Positions 1 to 9,020 of a stretch of 64,000 bases of DNA are shown one piece after another (position 1 is the first letter of the stretch; every line of letters starts with the position of its first letter). The position numbers were made by a program, and so were the translations under genes. The notes beneath the pieces are model-generated. The model did not search any database and was not told the origin of the DNA. It was given only the letters and a program-made list of their open reading frames with translations. The DNA comes from DASRDR01 sp963812945 [NCBI: uncultured Candidatus Rokubacteria bacterium] (GTDB lineage: Bacteria; Methylomirabilota; Methylomirabilia; Rokubacteriales), in NCBI GenBank assembly GCA_963812945.1, contig CAWEXD010000008.1, forward strand, positions 2,170,001 to 2,234,000, read 5' to 3'.

Positions 1-2175
1 GAGGACCCGCTTCCCGGCCAGCACGGACGCGGGATCGGGCGAGGAGACGTCGGCGGCAGGGGCCGGCTCGGCGACGATCGTGAAGTGGAACGTGGAACCC
101 TTGCCGACCTCGCTCTCGGCCCAGATGCGCCCCCCCATGAGCTCGGCGAGACGCTTGGAAATTGCGAGGCCGAGGCCGGTTCCGCCGTAGCGGCGGGTCG
201 TCGACGCGTCCACCTGGCTGAAGGACTGGAACAGGCGATCGAACCGATCCGGCGCGATCCCGATGCCGGTGTCCCGGACGGCGAAGTGGATCTCATGCCG
301 CTGATCCTCGGTCGGCGTAGCGGAGACGGTGACGTCGACCTCGCCGGCGGGCGTGAACTTGACGGCGTTGCTCAGAAGGTTCACCAGGATCTGCCGGACG
401 CGGGCGGCATCGCCGACGAGCTGGGTCGGGACCGTGTCCTCCACGAGGCAGGTGAGCTCGAGGCGCTTCTCCTGGGCCTTCGGGGCGACCAGCTGGAGCG
501 ACTCCTCGACGCAGACCACGGGGCCGAACGGCACCTGCTCCAGGTCGAGCTTCCCCGACTCGATCTTCGAGAAGTCCAGGATGTCGTCGATGATCGACAG
601 CAGGTGGTCGCCGCTGGCGCGGATCGTCTCGGCAAACTCCCGCTGCCGGCTGTCCAGCGAGGTGTCCAGAAGCAGGCTCCCCATCCCGATGATCGCGTTC
701 ATCGGCGTCCTGATCTCGTGGCTCATGTTGGCGAGGAACTCGGACTTGACCCGCGTGGCCGCCTCGGCGGCGATCCGCGCACGCTCCAGCTCGGCCTCCG
801 CCCGCTTCCGCTCGATGAACTGGCCGACCTGGCCGCCGACCCCGTCGAACATCTTCAGGAGATCCTCGTCGGGCTCCCGGATCTCCGGGCTGAAGAACTC
901 CATCACCCCGAGGAATCCAGCGGGGCCCACGATCGGAAAACCGAACGCGCCGTGAAGGCGCTCCTTGGCCGCGTAGGGGGCGCGCGGGAAGTTGGAATCC
1001 TTGGCGACGTCGGGAATCCAGGCGGCCGTGCCGCTCTCCCACACGCGCCCCGGCAAGCCCACGCCGGATGAGAAAATCACGCGACGGTTCACGCCCACGA
1101 ACTCGTCGAGGGTCCGGGGCGGCGCGATCCACATCTCGGCGCAGCGCAGCACGTTCGCCTCGGGGTCGACGCTCCAGCGCGCGCCCATGACCCAGTCCAG
1201 GCTCTCCCCGACGGCCTGGAGGATCCGCGGCATCGCCTCCGCGAGGCTCCCCGACTCCACCAGGATGCGGGTCGTGGCGTACTGCGCGGCCAGCCGCCCC
1301 TCGCCCGCCTTGCGCTTGCGCTCCGCGTGGTTCAGCGTACGGGCCGTGATCCAGATGATGGTGGCGAAGAGGAGCATGGTCAGCATCACGACGATTGCGA
1401 GGCTGACCGCGGTGCCGATGAGTTCGGCCTCGTCGGCGACGACCCTCAGCCAGCCGAGGCCCGCCGGAATGACGATGGCGGCCGGGAGAAGCCGTCGCGC
1501 GAGGACGCCTCCCGCCTCGTCGCTCGTCATGACCTGGATCCAGCCGTGCTCGGGACGCGCGCAGAGGGTTCCGAAGCCGAGCACGAGGAATCCGAGCGCG
1601 GTCGGCAGCGCCATGGGAATGTAGCGGGCCACGCCGTAGAGCTCGCCCACGCCGTACGCGTACCCGAGCACGGACGTCAGGGCGACCGCGAGGGGCACCA
1701 GGACGACGAGCTGGGCCGGCCGGTAGCCGCGCCGCGGCTCCCAGTCGAGGAGGCCGAGCGCCGTCCCGAGGAACAGGAAGCAGAGGCCGGTGTTGGGCGC
1801 GATCCGGTTGCCCCCGAGCCGGTCACGGAAGAGCATCTGATCCAGCCCGAGGTTGGTTCCGATCGCGTACCCGGCCAACGTGACGGCGCCGATGACGGCC
1901 ACGAGGGCGGCCGCCACGCGCGCGGCGCGACTGAACCCGGGAGTCCCGGCGGCCGCGGACGGCAGTGACAGCCACAGGGCGACCGCCGCCAGCATGAAGC
2001 CGAGCGCCGTCAGGGGGTTCATGGCGACGCGTCCCGGCAGGATGCTCGTGAGGACGGCGACGTCGAGCTGCCATCCGACGAGGACCGCCCCGCCTCCCAC
2101 GAACCCGAGCACGCTTGCCGCCCGTGACACGACAAGGAGCCGCGAACCTCGGTGCGGGTCGACGACCGGCTTCAT
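1..2175 (-). CDS. Membrane hybrid sensor histidine kinase (C-terminus beyond left edge)
   Basis: About 725 residues are visible. Residues 1-285 hold roughly eight hydrophobic segments with a repeated pattern ([36 protein letters not shown]), a multi-pass sensor seen in many kinases. A GAF-like region follows (about 290-445), then a HisKA domain with the phospho-acceptor motif [11 protein letters not shown] near residue 484, and an HATPase domain with DTGIGI and GGTGLGLAI. The frame is open at base 1 just after GKRVL, which looks like the first strand of a receiver domain, so this is a hybrid kinase. I chose the ATG at 2175 because an in-frame stop lies at 2194-2196. The gene follows the receiver-fused metallo-hydrolase by 57 bp, so the two may form one signalling unit. 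The input signal is unknown. Confidence 0.9.
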   Translation of the reverse strand, partial: MKPVVDPHRGSRLLVVSRAASVLGFVGGGAVLVGWQLDVAVLTSILPGRVAMNPLTALGFMLAAVALWLSLPSAAAGTPGFSRAARVAAALVAVIGAVTLAGYAIGTNLGLDQMLFRDRLGGNRIAPNTGLCFLFLGTALGLLDWEPRRGYRPAQLVVLVPLAVALTSVLGYAYGVGELYGVARYIPMALPTALGFLVLGFGTLCARPEHGWIQVMTSDEAGGVLARRLLPAAIVIPAGLGWLRVVADEAELIGTAVSLAIVVMLTMLLFATIIWITARTLNHAERKRKAGEGRLAAQYATTRILVESGSLAEAMPRILQAVGESLDWVMGARWSVDPEANVLRCAEMWIAPPRTLDEFVGVNRRVIFSSGVGLPGRVWESGTAAWIPDVAKDSNFPRAPYAAKERLHGAFGFPIVGPAGFLGVMEFFSPEIREPDEDLLKMFDGVGGQVGQFIERKRAEAELERARIAAEAATRVKSEFLANMSHEIRTPMNAIIGMGSLLLDTSLDSRQREFAETIRASGDHLLSIIDDILDFSKIESGKLDLEQVPFGPVVCVEESLQLVAPKAQEKRLELTCLVEDTVPTQLVGDAARVRQILVNLLSNAVKFTPAGEVDVTVSATPTEDQRHEIHFAVRDTGIGIAPDRFDRLFQSFSQVDASTTRRYGGTGLGLAISKRLAELMGGRIWAESEVGKGSTFHFTIVAEPAPAADVSSPDPASVLAGKRVL

Positions 2176-2232
2176 GGCGGCTTCATGACGGCTTCATCGC
2201 TCGCCGGAAAGCCGCGGGCCGACGCCCTCCCG

Positions 2233-3582
2233 TCACCGCCCGCCACCGGGGCCGGACCCGCGTCGCAGCAGCCAGGTGCGCACGCGCGTTCGCACGTGCG
2301 ACGGCTGGAACGGCTTGGTCAGGTAGTCGGTCACCCCCGCGTCGAAGCCGACCGCGGTGTTCTCGCCGCCCGCCAAGCCCGTGATGAGCACGACGGGGAC
2401 GTCGCGCAGGTCGGGATCGGCGTCGGCACGGAGCGCGCGCGTGACCGCGATGCCGTCGGCGCCGGGCATCTGCCAGTCGAGCAGGACGAGCGCCGGTCTC
2501 TCCGCGCGAGCGATGCGCAGCGCCGTCTCACCGTCACTGGCCGTCAGCAGCCGAAAGCCCTGCGGCTCGAGGGTCAGGGTCAGGAGCCGGACGATCGTGG
2601 GGTCGTCGTCGGCGATCAGGATCGTGGCCGCCCCCGGGGACGAGATCTCCGCCGAGACGGCGGGCGCGACCAGCCCGTCGGGCCGGGTGACATCGACCCC
2701 GCTGCCGGCGAACTCCATGACCTGCCCCTCGGCCGCCGCGAAGACGTCCAGACGGCTGCCGGCCGCGCGCCGGCGGCACACCTCCACAAGCCGATCGAGC
2801 GCCGCGTCATCGCGTTGCGGGTCGTGATGAAAGAGGGCCAGGCGCTTGGCGTCCGCGGCCAGCGCATAGTCCACCGCCCACTCGGCGGGGGTGTGACCCC
2901 AGTTCATCCGTTGGGGATACTCCTCCACCGTGTACTGCGCGTCGTGGATGACCAGGTCCGCCCCGGCCAGCCACTCCACGTGCCGCTGATCCTCTCGATG
3001 CACGGGCGACCCATCCGGGGAACCGGCGGCCGGGCCGGCCCGATCGCGCGCGTGAGGCTCGTGATCCACGGCGTACACGACGACGGCCCCGTCCACCTCG
3101 AGTCGGTATCCCAGGGCGAGCGCCGGATGGTTCAGGTACCGCGCGGTGACGCGCAGTGTGCCGATCTCGAAGCTGCCCTCGCCCAGATCGTGGAATCGGA
3201 TCGCCGCGCCACACTGCGAGAGCGTGACCGGGAAGTACGTGTACTCCATTTGCCCCGCCAGCGTCGCCTCGAGCTGCTGGCCGAGACCCCCGGGCGCGTA
3301 GATGTCCCACTCGTTGCCGCGGACGAAGAGGGGCGCGAAGAACGGGAAGCCCTGAATGTGGTCCCAGTGCGTGTGCGTGATCAGGAGGTGACCGCGCACC
3401 GGCTGGTCGGCCGCCGCGGCGAGCGCCAGGCCCAGGCCGTGCGCGCCGGTGCCGCAGTCCAGGATGACGAGCGTCCCGTCGGCCGTGCGCACCTCGACAC
3501 ACGGGGTGTTGCCGCCGTATCGCAGCGTGGTCGGGCCCGGCTTCGCCAGGGAGCCGCGGGTGCCCCAGAACCGGACGCGCAT
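2233..3582 (-). CDS. Metallo-beta-lactamase-fold hydrolase fused to a response-regulator receiver domain
   Basis: 449 residues. Residues 1-300 are a metallo-beta-lactamase fold: N-terminal MRVRFWGTRGS, the HxHxDH metal motif THTHWDH (H70, H72, D74, H75), later ligands in YLNHPA and VYAVDHE, and FHHD near the end of the domain. Residues about 322-440 form a CheY-like receiver with the acidic cluster ADDD, phospho-acceptor aspartate in LLDWQMPG and the conserved lysine in LTKPF. A GTG 24 bases upstream (3606) is also possible, but the ATG at 3582 places the conserved family start at residue 1. The order hydrolase-receiver is unusual and suggests phosphorylation control of a small-molecule or nucleotide hydrolase. 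The gene precedes the hybrid kinase on the same strand; that kinase is an obvious candidate partner. The substrate is unknown. Confidence 0.88.
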   Translation of the reverse strand: MRVRFWGTRGSLAKPGPTTLRYGGNTPCVEVRTADGTLVILDCGTGAHGLGLALAAAADQPVRGHLLITHTHWDHIQGFPFFAPLFVRGNEWDIYAPGGLGQQLEATLAGQMEYTYFPVTLSQCGAAIRFHDLGEGSFEIGTLRVTARYLNHPALALGYRLEVDGAVVVYAVDHEPHARDRAGPAAGSPDGSPVHREDQRHVEWLAGADLVIHDAQYTVEEYPQRMNWGHTPAEWAVDYALAADAKRLALFHHDPQRDDAALDRLVEVCRRRAAGSRLDVFAAAEGQVMEFAGSGVDVTRPDGLVAPAVSAEISSPGAATILIADDDPTIVRLLTLTLEPQGFRLLTASDGETALRIARAERPALVLLDWQMPGADGIAVTRALRADADPDLRDVPVVLITGLAGGENTAVGFDAGVTDYLTKPFQPSHVRTRVRTWLLRRGSGPGGGR

Positions 3583-3702
3583 GGCGGTGTCCTGCAGCCT
3601 CGGCACTCGAGTGCTCCGGGAGCGGTTGGTGGCTGAGTGTCACACCCTGTCCGGGACAGTGTCAATGGGCCCGGAGGGCCACGGAGGCCTCATCGGGTGT
3701 CC

Positions 3703-4629
3703 TCACGGACCCATCGTCAGGACCGCGAGGAGGACGGTCAGCGTGACCACGCTCACAAGCGTCGAGAGCACGACCGCCGCCGAGACGAGCGCCGGGCGCG
3801 CGTCGAACTCGAGCGCCCAGAGCGCCGACGACACGGACGTCGGCGTGCTGGCCTGCAAGACGGCCACCGCGAACGCCATGCCCTCCAGCCCGACCAGTCT
3901 GCCCGCCGCCCAGGCGATCGGCGGGACGGCGAGAAGCCGGATCGCGGTGGCCAGCGTCGCTCCCGGCGCCTCCTCGCGCACCGTCAACCGCGCCAGCTGG
4001 AGGCCGACCAGCAGCAGCATGGCGGCGACCGCGCCCCCGGCGAGCAGCTGGCTCGCCTTGGCGACCGGGCCGGGCAGCGACCATCCGGACAGGTTCACGA
4101 TCACGCCGGCGAGAACCGCGTAAATGATCGGCTGCCGTAGCACCCGCGCGAGAGCCTCGCGTGCGCCAACGCGCGCGCGGGCCGCGATGTACGGGCCGAT
4201 CGTACTGCCCCCGATGGCCATGACGGCGAACCACCCGCCGGCAATGGCCAGCCCGTCCGGCCCGAATGCGAAGAGCGCCAGCGGGAGCCCGACGTTGCCC
4301 GAGTTGGCGAAGAGCGTCGCCAGGAGGAGCCCGCTCTCCGCCGGGCCGCGCCAGCCGATCAGCCGCGTGACGACAACGGTGAGCAGCCAGATCGCCGCCA
4401 TCTGCAGCACGACGTGAAGGACGAGGCGCGAAAGCAGGTCGCGCGGGAGCGTGGCGCGCGCCAGCGAGTCGAAGACGACGGCCGGCACCAGAACCAGCAC
4501 CGCCAGGCCGGTGATCGGCGTCAGGTCGAGGGAGCGGGCCCGGCCGACCAGGTAGCCGAGGCCGCCGATCAGCAGGACCGGGAGAACGCTCTGGACGAAA
4601 GCCGAGCCGACCCCGCCGATCACCGTCAT
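3703..4629 (-). CDS. AEC-family (auxin efflux carrier-like) permease
   Basis: 308 residues, almost entirely hydrophobic, with about ten predicted membrane helices in two halves separated by a short polar linker near residues 160-175. The pattern LLIGGLGYLVGRARSLD at the N-terminus and ANSGNVGLPLALFAFG in the first half match the AEC / membrane transport protein family, whose bacterial members move small carboxylates such as malate or malonate. It is the last gene of the run starting at 15168 and lies 46 bp behind the oxidoreductase gene. Substrate cannot be told from sequence; an organic acid from this pathway is the simplest guess. The upstream Shine-Dalgarno sequence is weak. Confidence 0.85.
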   Translation of the reverse strand: MTVIGGVGSAFVQSVLPVLLIGGLGYLVGRARSLDLTPITGLAVLVLVPAVVFDSLARATLPRDLLSRLVLHVVLQMAAIWLLTVVVTRLIGWRGPAESGLLLATLFANSGNVGLPLALFAFGPDGLAIAGGWFAVMAIGGSTIGPYIAARARVGAREALARVLRQPIIYAVLAGVIVNLSGWSLPGPVAKASQLLAGGAVAAMLLLVGLQLARLTVREEAPGATLATAIRLLAVPPIAWAAGRLVGLEGMAFAVAVLQASTPTSVSSALWALEFDARPALVSAAVVLSTLVSVVTLTVLLAVLTMGP

Positions 4630-4675
4630 GGACGGCGGGCGTTCGGTCGGCGAGCGAGCCGATCCCCTCGCGTCG

Positions 4676-5800
4676 TCAGAGCGCCAGCTCGCCGGGGTCG
4701 ACGGGGAGCTTCACGACCTCGCCACGCCGGGCCGAGAGATCCATGGCCATGGTCAGGAGGAGGTTGCGATGGCCGTCGGCGGCGGTCGCGTGCGGCGTCG
4801 GGAGGCCGGCGTGGAGACGCGCCAGCCACGCGTTCGTCTCCTCGCGCATCGGGCCCCAGAGCTGGCCGTCGTACATGTCGCCCGGCGGGTAGCTGGTCAG
4901 GAAGTCCACGTGCCGGGCAGCCCCCGGCTCGAAGCCCTCGGGCCGGTATCCGCCGCCCTGGGGAAGCTCGCTCGCCAGGATGAGGTCCCGGTGCGTGTCC
5001 TCGACGTCGATCGCGCCCTTCGTGCCCACGATGCCGATCTCGAGACCGTACACCGCCCCCGGCCAGGCCACGGGCAAGGCCCAGCTGATGTTCATGCTCC
5101 AGACGGCCCCGTTGCTCATCGTGAACACGCCGCACGTCGCGTCCTTGGTCCCATGCCCCGCGAGCACCTTGTCGGACGAGGCCGCGTACACGGACACCGG
5201 CTCCACGCCATCCATGAGCCAGAGGCTCATGTCGAGGCTGTGGGTGCCGGACACGACCATGGGCGTCAGGTTCCGGCGCTCGGTGGTGCGGCGCACGGTG
5301 GCGAGCGGGACCATGCGATTCATGAACGCCCGCGTGACCGCCGCGGTGAGCTCGCCGATCTGGCCGGTCCGGATCTTCTCCTTGACGGCGAGGAAGCGCC
5401 GCCGGAACCGCTGGGTGTAGCCGACCACCGCGTCGACGCCCGCGTCCTGGATCGCGGTCAGGACGCGGAGCGACTCCCGGGCGTCCGTGGCCAGCGGCTT
5501 CTCGATGAACAGCCGGTGGCCGCGCTCGACCGCCGCGAGCGCGGGCCCCACGTGGTTGTTCTCGTCGGTGGCCACGATGGCCGCGTTGACCTCGGGCCGG
5601 GCGAGGAGCTCCCGGTAGTCGGTGGTGAAGAAGTCCGCCCCGGCGTCGGCGGCGAGGCGCCGCCCGAGCCCCGCGTCGAGATCGCAGAGCCCGAGCCAGC
5701 CGACCCCCGGGTACTGGCGGGCCAGCATCGCCCGGATGCGCCCGATCGTGCCGCAGCCGACGACCGCCAACCCGATCTCTCGTCTCTGGCTCATGCTCAT
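4676..5800 (-). CDS. Gfo/Idh/MocA-family NAD(P)-dependent oxidoreductase
   Basis: 374 residues. The N-terminus has a Rossmann fold with GLAVVGCGTIGRIRA (dinucleotide-binding glycines). The family's EKP motif is in FIEKPLATDARE and a substrate-domain histidine follows in GTHSLDMSLWL. Family members oxidise or reduce sugar-like polyols and related hydroxy compounds, for example inositol. The start codon (ATG at 5800) is 7 bases behind the stop of the small membrane protein gene, whose TGA overlaps the GAGG ribosome-binding site, so translation is probably coupled. A second member of the family is at 21952-22992; the two share GYTQRF and a DTHRD/DSHRD element, so they are paralogues. Substrate unknown. 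Confidence 0.9.
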   Translation of the reverse strand: MSMSQRREIGLAVVGCGTIGRIRAMLARQYPGVGWLGLCDLDAGLGRRLAADAGADFFTTDYRELLARPEVNAAIVATDENNHVGPALAAVERGHRLFIEKPLATDARESLRVLTAIQDAGVDAVVGYTQRFRRRFLAVKEKIRTGQIGELTAAVTRAFMNRMVPLATVRRTTERRNLTPMVVSGTHSLDMSLWLMDGVEPVSVYAASSDKVLAGHGTKDATCGVFTMSNGAVWSMNISWALPVAWPGAVYGLEIGIVGTKGAIDVEDTHRDLILASELPQGGGYRPEGFEPGAARHVDFLTSYPPGDMYDGQLWGPMREETNAWLARLHAGLPTPHATAADGHRNLLLTMAMDLSARRGEVVKLPVDPGELAL

Positions 5801-5807
5801 CTCGTCC

Positions 5808-6125
5808 TCACTGAAGGGTGATCCGCCGGACCCAATAGTAGCGCGCGATCCGGCGCACGTCCTCCGGTCGCACGCGGTTGAGGAGGACGGTGGTCCCGCG
5901 AACGCCGCTCACGACACCGTACCCCTGGAACAGGCGCACGTGGAAGTCCTCGGGGGAGAAGCCGAGCGCCACCGCGACGTTGACGCGCGGCTCCCGGTCG
6001 AGCGCCAGCCGGACCGGCCCGTCCAGGCGACCGGGCGCGCTCAGCGCCAGGAACGTCTGCCAGCCGCCCCACAGCGCCGCGACCACGAGCAGGAACAGGA
6101 CGGTGCGGTGCCGGAGCAGCCTCAT
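5808..6125 (-). CDS. Small membrane-anchored protein of unknown function
   Basis: 105 residues starting at ATG 6125. Residues 7-28 form one hydrophobic segment (signal anchor), followed by an exported-looking domain with basic and aromatic patches ending in YYWVRRITLQ. The reading frame is open further upstream as an artefact of high GC; the ATG at 6125 is the first start that avoids overlap with the methyltransferase-like gene, whose stop is at 6152. I do not recognise the family. The codon usage and tight spacing on both sides (26 bp and 7 bp) support a real gene. It may be an accessory subunit of the neighbouring transporter or methyltransferase, but nothing shows this directly. Confidence 0.65.
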   Translation of the reverse strand: MRLLRHRTVLFLLVVAALWGGWQTFLALSAPGRLDGPVRLALDREPRVNVAVALGFSPEDFHVRLFQGYGVVSGVRGTTVLLNRVRPEDVRRIARYYWVRRITLQ

Positions 6126-6151
6126 TCGCCCGTTCCCCTCGCCCCGTCCTC

Positions 6152-6676
6152 CTAGAGCCATCGCCGTACGGAGGCCTTGTAGTCCCGGTACTCGGCGCCG
6201 AACCTGGCCTCCAGGTACCGTTCCTCCCTCGGAATGACGACGTAGTGGATCATCGCGATGGCGGCCGCGAGCGTGGCGACGAGCCACCAACTGTCGACCC
6301 AGATCGCGATGCCCAACTGGAGCAGCGAGAACGCCAGGTAGATCGGATTCCGGCTGAAGCGATACGGACCGGCCCTGACGATCGCCGTGGTCGGCTTCCG
6401 GGCGGGCACCGGCGTGCCGGCCGCGCGGAACCGCTGCGCCGAGTAGCCAAACAGCAGGAGAGAGGCCACGACCAGGGCGCCACCCAGGAGACCCCCTCGC
6501 ACACCGGCTAGCAGGGGGCGCGGCCACGCCCAGTGGAGGGCCAGTCCCGTGGCGATCGACGCCAGATAGATGAGCGGCGGACGGAACACGCCAAGATTGG
6601 CGACCGCTTGCGCGCCCCTCGCAGGATCGCTGCCTCGGCCGCCGCCCGACGGTCTCACGACGTCACCAGGCCCCAT
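6152..6676 (-). CDS. Isoprenylcysteine carboxyl methyltransferase / phospholipid methyltransferase-like membrane protein
   Basis: 174 residues from the ATG at 6676, which lies inside the end of the upstream permease gene (22 bp overlap). After a short polar leader there are about four membrane helices. The C-terminal half carries the ICMT/PEMT-type signature: GPYRFSRNPIYLAF, then a helix pair, then PREERYLEARFGAEYRDYKASVRRW. In this superfamily that region binds S-adenosylmethionine and methylates lipids or prenyl-carboxylates at the membrane. In bacteria the substrates are mostly unknown. Its place behind two ABC permeases is not a usual context. Confidence 0.82.
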   Translation of the reverse strand: MGPGDVVRPSGGGRGSDPARGAQAVANLGVFRPPLIYLASIATGLALHWAWPRPLLAGVRGGLLGGALVVASLLLFGYSAQRFRAAGTPVPARKPTTAIVRAGPYRFSRNPIYLAFSLLQLGIAIWVDSWWLVATLAAAIAMIHYVVIPREERYLEARFGAEYRDYKASVRRWL

Positions 6677-7425
6677 CGCTCGATGGTCCACCGCTCGAGC
6701 GGCTGGAGCAAGAGGCGGTCGGTCGCGAGCCACAAGAGACCGATCGTAATGATGCCGACGAGGATCGTGTCCGTCCGGTGGAAGTTCCCGGCGTTGAAGA
6801 TCAGGAACCCGAGGCCGGTTGTCGTCGCGATCATCTCGGCGGCGATGAGCGCGCGCCAGCCGAAGCCGATGCTCATCCGGATCCCGGTAACGATGCTCGG
6901 CATGGCGCCCGGGATCATGACCTGGAGGATCACGTGCCGGCGGGAGCCGCCCAGCGTGCGCACGGCCTGCTCGAGGATCCGGGGGACCGTGCGCACCCCG
7001 GCCAGGGTGTTGAAGAAGACCAGGAAGAAGATGGTGTTGAACAGGATGAAGGTGACGCTGGCCCAGCCGAGGCCGAACCAGGTGATGGCGAGCGGGAGCC
7101 AGGCGATGCCGGAGAGCGAGTTGAAGAAGCCGGCGATGGGCTCCAGCACGGTCGCGAGCCTCCGGTTCAGCCCCACCAGGACGCCGGCCGCGACGCCGAG
7201 CGGCACGCTCACCACGATGCCGACGAGCATCCGGCCGAGACTCGCCCCGATGTTCACCCAGAGCGAGGCGTCCCTCGCCATCTCCCAGGCGACCCGGGCC
7301 ACCTCGTCCGGCGCCGGCAGGAAGATCGCCGGCACCACACCGGCCCGGCTCACCGCCGCCCAGGCGCCCAGCAGCATGGCGAAGGGCACGAGTCCCCGCA
7401 CGGCCGATCCGAGCCGAGGCTTCAC
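6655..7425 (-). CDS. ABC transporter permease, NitT/TauT (SsuC) type, second subunit
   Basis: 256 residues. The start is a GTG at 7425 that overlaps the TGA of the preceding permease (GTGA at 7422-7425). About six membrane helices are visible. The cytoplasmic coupling (EAA) loop reads EQAVRTLGGSRRHVILQVMIPGAMPSIVTG, and the end is GWRALIAAEMIATTTGLGFLI, both typical of BPD_transp_1 permeases of the nitrate/sulfonate/taurine group. It is clearly related to, but not the same as, the permease next to it, so the importer probably uses a permease heterodimer with the single ATPase at 8191-8982. Confidence 0.92.
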   Translation of the reverse strand: MKPRLGSAVRGLVPFAMLLGAWAAVSRAGVVPAIFLPAPDEVARVAWEMARDASLWVNIGASLGRMLVGIVVSVPLGVAAGVLVGLNRRLATVLEPIAGFFNSLSGIAWLPLAITWFGLGWASVTFILFNTIFFLVFFNTLAGVRTVPRILEQAVRTLGGSRRHVILQVMIPGAMPSIVTGIRMSIGFGWRALIAAEMIATTTGLGFLIFNAGNFHRTDTILVGIITIGLLWLATDRLLLQPLERWTIERWGLVTS

Positions 7426-8189
7426 CGCTGGACGAGCCCCCAGCGAGCGATGGTCGCCTCCTCGACCGGGCGCAGGACGAAGTAGTCCAGCAGCACCCAG
7501 AGCAGGCCGATCGCGGCCATCCCGAGCATGATCCGCGAGGTCAGGTGGAAGGACTGCGCCGAGAAGATCATGTAGCCGAGCCCGTGGGCGCCCACCAGCA
7601 TCTCGGCCGCGATCAGCGCCCGCCAGCCGTAGGCCAGGCCGAGCCGCATGCCGGTGGCGATGTGCGGCAGCGCCCCGGGAACCATCACGTCTCGGAGGAT
7701 GCGCCAGCGCGAGGCCCCGAGCGTTCGGAGGGCGTCGCCATAGAGGCGCGGCACGCTGCGGACCCCCAGGAGCGCGTTGAAGACGACCGGGAAGATGACC
7801 GTGTAGTTGACGGCGACGAGAATGGTCCGCTCGCCGAACCCGAACCACACCAGCATGAGCGGGAGCCAGGCGATGCCCGACACGGACTGGAAGAAGTTCA
7901 GGATCGGGTACGCGAAGTCGGCCACCCGGCGGCTCATGCCGAGGGCGAGCCCCAGGGGAACGCCGACCAGCAGGGCGACGACGGCGGCCAGCACGATCCG
8001 GCGCAGGCTCTCGGCCACGTAGAAGGGCAGGATTCCCTTCGCCAGGAGCTCCCCCGCCGCCCCGAGCACCGCCGTCGGCGCCGGCAGGAAGTAGGCTGGC
8101 AGGGGCAGCGAGGCGGCCGCCAGGCTCCAGGCGGCGAAGAACCCCGCGAGCAGAAGCCCCCACGCGACGAGAGTCTCCGTCCGGCTCAC
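7422..8189 (-). CDS. ABC transporter permease, NitT/TauT (SsuC) type, first subunit
   Basis: About 255 residues with six membrane helices. EAA loop: GDALRTLGASRWRILRDVMV, followed by PGALPHIATGMRLGLAYGWRALIAAEM, diagnostic of the SsuC/TauC permease family. I favour the GTG at 8189, one base after the ATPase stop codon (8191) and 5-6 bases behind a GAGG; a GTG at 8210 would add 7 residues. The gene sits between the ATPase and the second permease in a fully coupled three-gene unit, so it forms the membrane part of the importer served by the binding protein at 11566-12579. Confidence 0.92.
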   Translation of the reverse strand: MSRTETLVAWGLLLAGFFAAWSLAAASLPLPAYFLPAPTAVLGAAGELLAKGILPFYVAESLRRIVLAAVVALLVGVPLGLALGMSRRVADFAYPILNFFQSVSGIAWLPLMLVWFGFGERTILVAVNYTVIFPVVFNALLGVRSVPRLYGDALRTLGASRWRILRDVMVPGALPHIATGMRLGLAYGWRALIAAEMLVGAHGLGYMIFSAQSFHLTSRIMLGMAAIGLLWVLLDYFVLRPVEEATIARWGLVQR

Positions 8190-8190
8190 G

Positions 8191-8982
8191 TCAGCCTCGC
8201 TCCTCGCCACCGACCTCCGCGCGGACCAGCGCGAGGACGTGCTCCCTGGTCGCCTCGAACGCGGGCTCCGACGCCACGCGCTTCCAGCTGCGCTCCGCTC
8301 GCGGGACGGGCACCGGCACCAGCGCGCGCACCCGCCCGGGACGGCGCGTCAGGACGCAGCAGCGGTCGCCGAGGAACACGGCCTCCTCCACGTTGTGGGT
8401 GACGAAGAGGATGGTCTTGCCGGTGGCCCGGGCGATCGCGTTCAGCTCCTCCTGGAGCGTCATCCGCGTCTGGGCGTCCACGGAGGCGAACGGCTCGTCC
8501 ATCAGCATCACCTCGGGGTTCGCCGCCAGCGTCCGCGCCACCGCCACTCGCTGCTTCATCCCGCCCGACAGCTCGTGCGGGTACTTCCGCTCGAACCCGG
8601 TGAGCCCGACGAGGTCCACGAAGCGCCGGACGATCGCGGCCCGCTCGGCGGCCGGGACCCCGCGGATCTCGGGGCCGTGGGCGATGTTCCGCTCGACCGT
8701 GCGCCAGGGCAGGATGGCCAGCTCCTGGAACACGACGCCGCGGTCCGGGCCGGGACCGTCGACAGGGCGGCCGTCCAGCAGCACCTCGCCCCCGGTCGGC
8801 TGGATCAGGCCGGCCAGGATGGAAAGCAGCGTGCTCTTGCCGCACCCGCTGGGCCCCACGACCGTGAGGACCTCCCCTTCGGCGACATCCAGGTCCACGC
8901 CGGCGAGCGCGGTCACGCGCTCCCGCGTGAACCGGTTGACGTACTCGTGGTGAAGGCCCCGGACGGCGATCTTGGCGGCCAT
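8191..8982 (-). CDS. ABC transporter ATP-binding protein, NitT/TauT (SsuB/TauB) type
   Basis: 263 residues with all nucleotide-binding motifs: Walker A GPSGCGKST (43-51), Q-loop in VVFQELAILPW, signature LSGGMKQRVAVAR, Walker B VMLMDEPFASVD and the switch histidine in FVTHNVEEAVF. The HNVEEAVFLGDR element is typical of nitrate/sulfonate/taurine importers. It energises the two permeases that follow. The gap from the LVIVD-protein gene is 38 bp and the first permease begins at the stop codon, so expression is operon-linked. Confidence 0.95.
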   Translation of the reverse strand: MAAKIAVRGLHHEYVNRFTRERVTALAGVDLDVAEGEVLTVVGPSGCGKSTLLSILAGLIQPTGGEVLLDGRPVDGPGPDRGVVFQELAILPWRTVERNIAHGPEIRGVPAAERAAIVRRFVDLVGLTGFERKYPHELSGGMKQRVAVARTLAANPEVMLMDEPFASVDAQTRMTLQEELNAIARATGKTILFVTHNVEEAVFLGDRCCVLTRRPGRVRALVPVPVPRAERSWKRVASEPAFEATREHVLALVRAEVGGEERG

Positions 8983-9020
8983 CCCCGTCGATCCTCGCCG
9001 TTAGTCCACGCGCTCGCGGC

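Noticed and set aside
6655-8163. A single long permease frame continuing through both permease genes
   Set aside because: The first half of this reading is out of frame with the real first permease; the true second gene starts at GTG 7425 with a GTGA overlap.
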